Assembly: GCF_000723165.1 (NCBI RefSeq)
Contig: NZ_HG322949.1
Span: 3,407,025-3,414,734, forward strand
DNA from: Janthinobacterium agaricidamnosum NBRC 102515 = DSM 9628
GTDB lineage: Bacteria > Pseudomonadota > Gammaproteobacteria > Burkholderiales > Burkholderiaceae_D
Direction: 5' to 3'
Length of the DNA stretch: 7,710 nt
Position 1 is the first letter of the stretch. Each line of letters starts with the position of its first letter. Positions 6,360-7,710 of the stretch are shown piece after piece. The notes beneath the pieces are model-generated. The model searched no databases, had not been told where the DNA came from, and was given only the letters and a program-made list of their open reading frames with translations. Both the position numbers and the translations under genes were made by a program.

Positions 6360-7710
6360 ATGGCCTACCCCAAACTTCCGTATGTGATCGGGCGGGACAG
6401 CACGGTGCTGCAATGCAACCGGGCCTACGACAAGACCGTCAACGTCAAGCCCGCCCTGCCCGGCAACATCATCGTGATTCACGGCGTCAACGATGTCGGC
6501 ACCAGCTTCGGTCCCGTGGAACAAGGGCTGTGCCAGGGACTCGATACGCGGCTGCATGGCATCGCGCCGGGCGCTTCCAGCCTGTTCACGCCCGCCGCCT
6601 ACCGCCTGCCGGGCGCCGCCGACAAGGACGTGCTGGAACCGGACCCGGACGCGGTCTACTTCAAGCGCAAGATCGATGAGACCACCCACAGCCCGGTGAT
6701 TCCGTTTTACTGGGGCTATCGGGAACGCTCGAACGCCGCCCAAGGCATCAACGGCCAGCGCACCGACCGCTACGGCAACAGGCTGGACAAGGACTTGTCC
6801 AAGAATGGCGGTCCGTTCGGCAACGCCACCAGCACCGTGCCGGACATGTGGAACAAGGGGCTGTTTTCACCGATTGACGCCGGCGGCGATCCGGTGCGGC
6901 CGTTAAAAACGGCGCCCGGGCGCATGTACATGGTGCTGGCGGCCAAGCGCCTGGCGGCACTGATTGCCATGCTACGCGACTACGACAAGGATGAAGTCGT
7001 TTCCATCGTCGCGCATAGCCAGGGCTGCCTGATCGCGCTGCTGGCGCAAGCCTTCCTGCTCGACGAGGGAAAACGCCCGGCCGACACATTGATACTGACC
7101 CATCCGCCATACAGCCTGGTGCAAGACACCACCCTGTTTTTCAGCGCCGTCGAATCGAGCCGGCTGTTTGGCGGCGGCGAGGATGAGGCCATGGCCGGCC
7201 AGTACGCGGCGCTCGATGCGCGCCAGACCCTGCACGCCCGGCTGCAAACACTGGCCCAGATCGTGCAAGGCGTGGTGGCCAAGAAACATGCCGCGCCGGC
7301 GCTGGCAGCCTTGACCGATCAGGCCAGACACCATGGCATGGTCGGTGCGGCATGGAGCGCGGCGGCTGACCGCGACAACCGCGGCAAGGTCTATCTGTAT
7401 TTCTGCCCGGAAGACATGACCGTCGCGCTGGACAATATGCAAGGCATCGGCTGGCAAGGCGTACCGGACCATATCGATGGCCACGGCCTGTCGACGACCG
7501 CGGGCAAGCCGCGCAAAAGCCTGTGGGGCGACGGTCCTACCACATGGAACCAGGAATATCAGCGCCGCAAGCCATTGGCTGAAATCGGCGCCGGCTTTTT
7601 TCAACGCGTATTTACCAGCAAGCAGCGTTTCGATCCGGCAAACAAGACCAGCGGCCCGGTGCTGGTCGGCTTGCCGCCGCATGATTTTGCGCTGCGCATC
7701 GGACGCGAGG
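6360..7710 (+). CDS. DUF3274 / Tle3-type alpha/beta-hydrolase, predicted T6SS phospholipase effector (3' end outside window)
   Basis: The frame is open from ATG 6360 to the window end, giving 450 complete codons without a stop. The product resembles Tle3-class type VI lipase effectors, delivered into rival cells to hydrolyse membrane phospholipids (family knowledge). Visible marks are an N-terminal VIHGVND with His-Gly at 41-42 (oxyanion-type turn), PFYWGYR around Trp 118, the conserved-looking block DRYGNRLDKDLSKNGGPF, and the nucleophile elbow AHSQG at 218-222 with Ser 220. CPEDMTVAL carries a candidate acidic residue, Asp 352, and QGIGWQG follows at 361-367. The elbow has Ala instead of the first Gly of GxSxG; I recall this variant in close relatives, so it is not evidence of inactivity. 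No catalytic His is assigned; it may lie outside the window. There is no signal peptide or membrane segment, as expected for a T6SS-loaded effector. VgrG, adaptor or immunity genes are not in view and would be expected downstream. A few tta/cta/ata/aga codons suggest slightly less G/C-biased coding than in the secretion genes. Confidence 0.85.
   Translation, partial: MAYPKLPYVIGRDSTVLQCNRAYDKTVNVKPALPGNIIVIHGVNDVGTSFGPVEQGLCQGLDTRLHGIAPGASSLFTPAAYRLPGAADKDVLEPDPDAVYFKRKIDETTHSPVIPFYWGYRERSNAAQGINGQRTDRYGNRLDKDLSKNGGPFGNATSTVPDMWNKGLFSPIDAGGDPVRPLKTAPGRMYMVLAAKRLAALIAMLRDYDKDEVVSIVAHSQGCLIALLAQAFLLDEGKRPADTLILTHPPYSLVQDTTLFFSAVESSRLFGGGEDEAMAGQYAALDARQTLHARLQTLAQIVQGVVAKKHAAPALAALTDQARHHGMVGAAWSAAADRDNRGKVYLYFCPEDMTVALDNMQGIGWQGVPDHIDGHGLSTTAGKPRKSLWGDGPTTWNQEYQRRKPLAEIGAGFFQRVFTSKQRFDPANKTSGPVLVGLPPHDFALRIGRE

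Noticed and set aside
6972..7682. Minus-strand open frame (236 codons) opposite the Tle3-like gene
   Set aside because: The plus strand encodes a continuous hydrolase with motifs in this interval. The plus-strand gene is easily overlooked because it runs off the window, which makes the antisense frame look like the best candidate.

Overview
The window reads as chromosomal DNA of a high-GC Gram-negative bacterium, with strongly G/C-biased third codon positions and GTG/TTG starts. Codon bias, gene content and protein style suggest a betaproteobacterium of the Oxalobacteraceae (Massilia / Duganella / Janthinobacterium type). That placement is an inference from pattern recognition, not a search result.

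Region 1 (2-5730) is a type I secretion locus with its cargo. It opens inside the last 326 codons of a large, extremely alanine-rich exported protein. Five copies of a strict 26-residue repeat, alternating between two subtypes (a 52-residue super-period), lead into a C-terminal secretion module that ends in a typical hydrophobic tail. A strong Rho-independent terminator (994-1027) closes this gene. A separate three-gene exporter operon follows, all on the + strand: a TolC-family outer-membrane channel, a LapB-like ABC transporter with a degenerate N-terminal C39-like domain, and an HlyD/LapC-like adaptor that overlaps the transporter gene by 4 bases. Together the three proteins would form a channel from cytoplasm to outside that probably exports the upstream protein in one step to the cell surface or medium.

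Region 2 (5731-6359) is a mostly non-coding stretch with several short perfect inverted repeats. It also holds the remnant of an NTF2/SnoaL-like gene: a good ribosome-binding site and ATG lead into a frame that closes after six codons, while the C-terminal half of the domain continues in another frame.

Region 3 (6360-7710) is the 5' part (450 codons) of a DUF3274 / Tle3-type alpha/beta-hydrolase, a predicted type VI secretion phospholipase effector. It runs off the window end. No VgrG, PAAR, adaptor or immunity gene is visible here. The long minus-strand open frames opposite the secretion genes are shadows of high-GC coding sequence.
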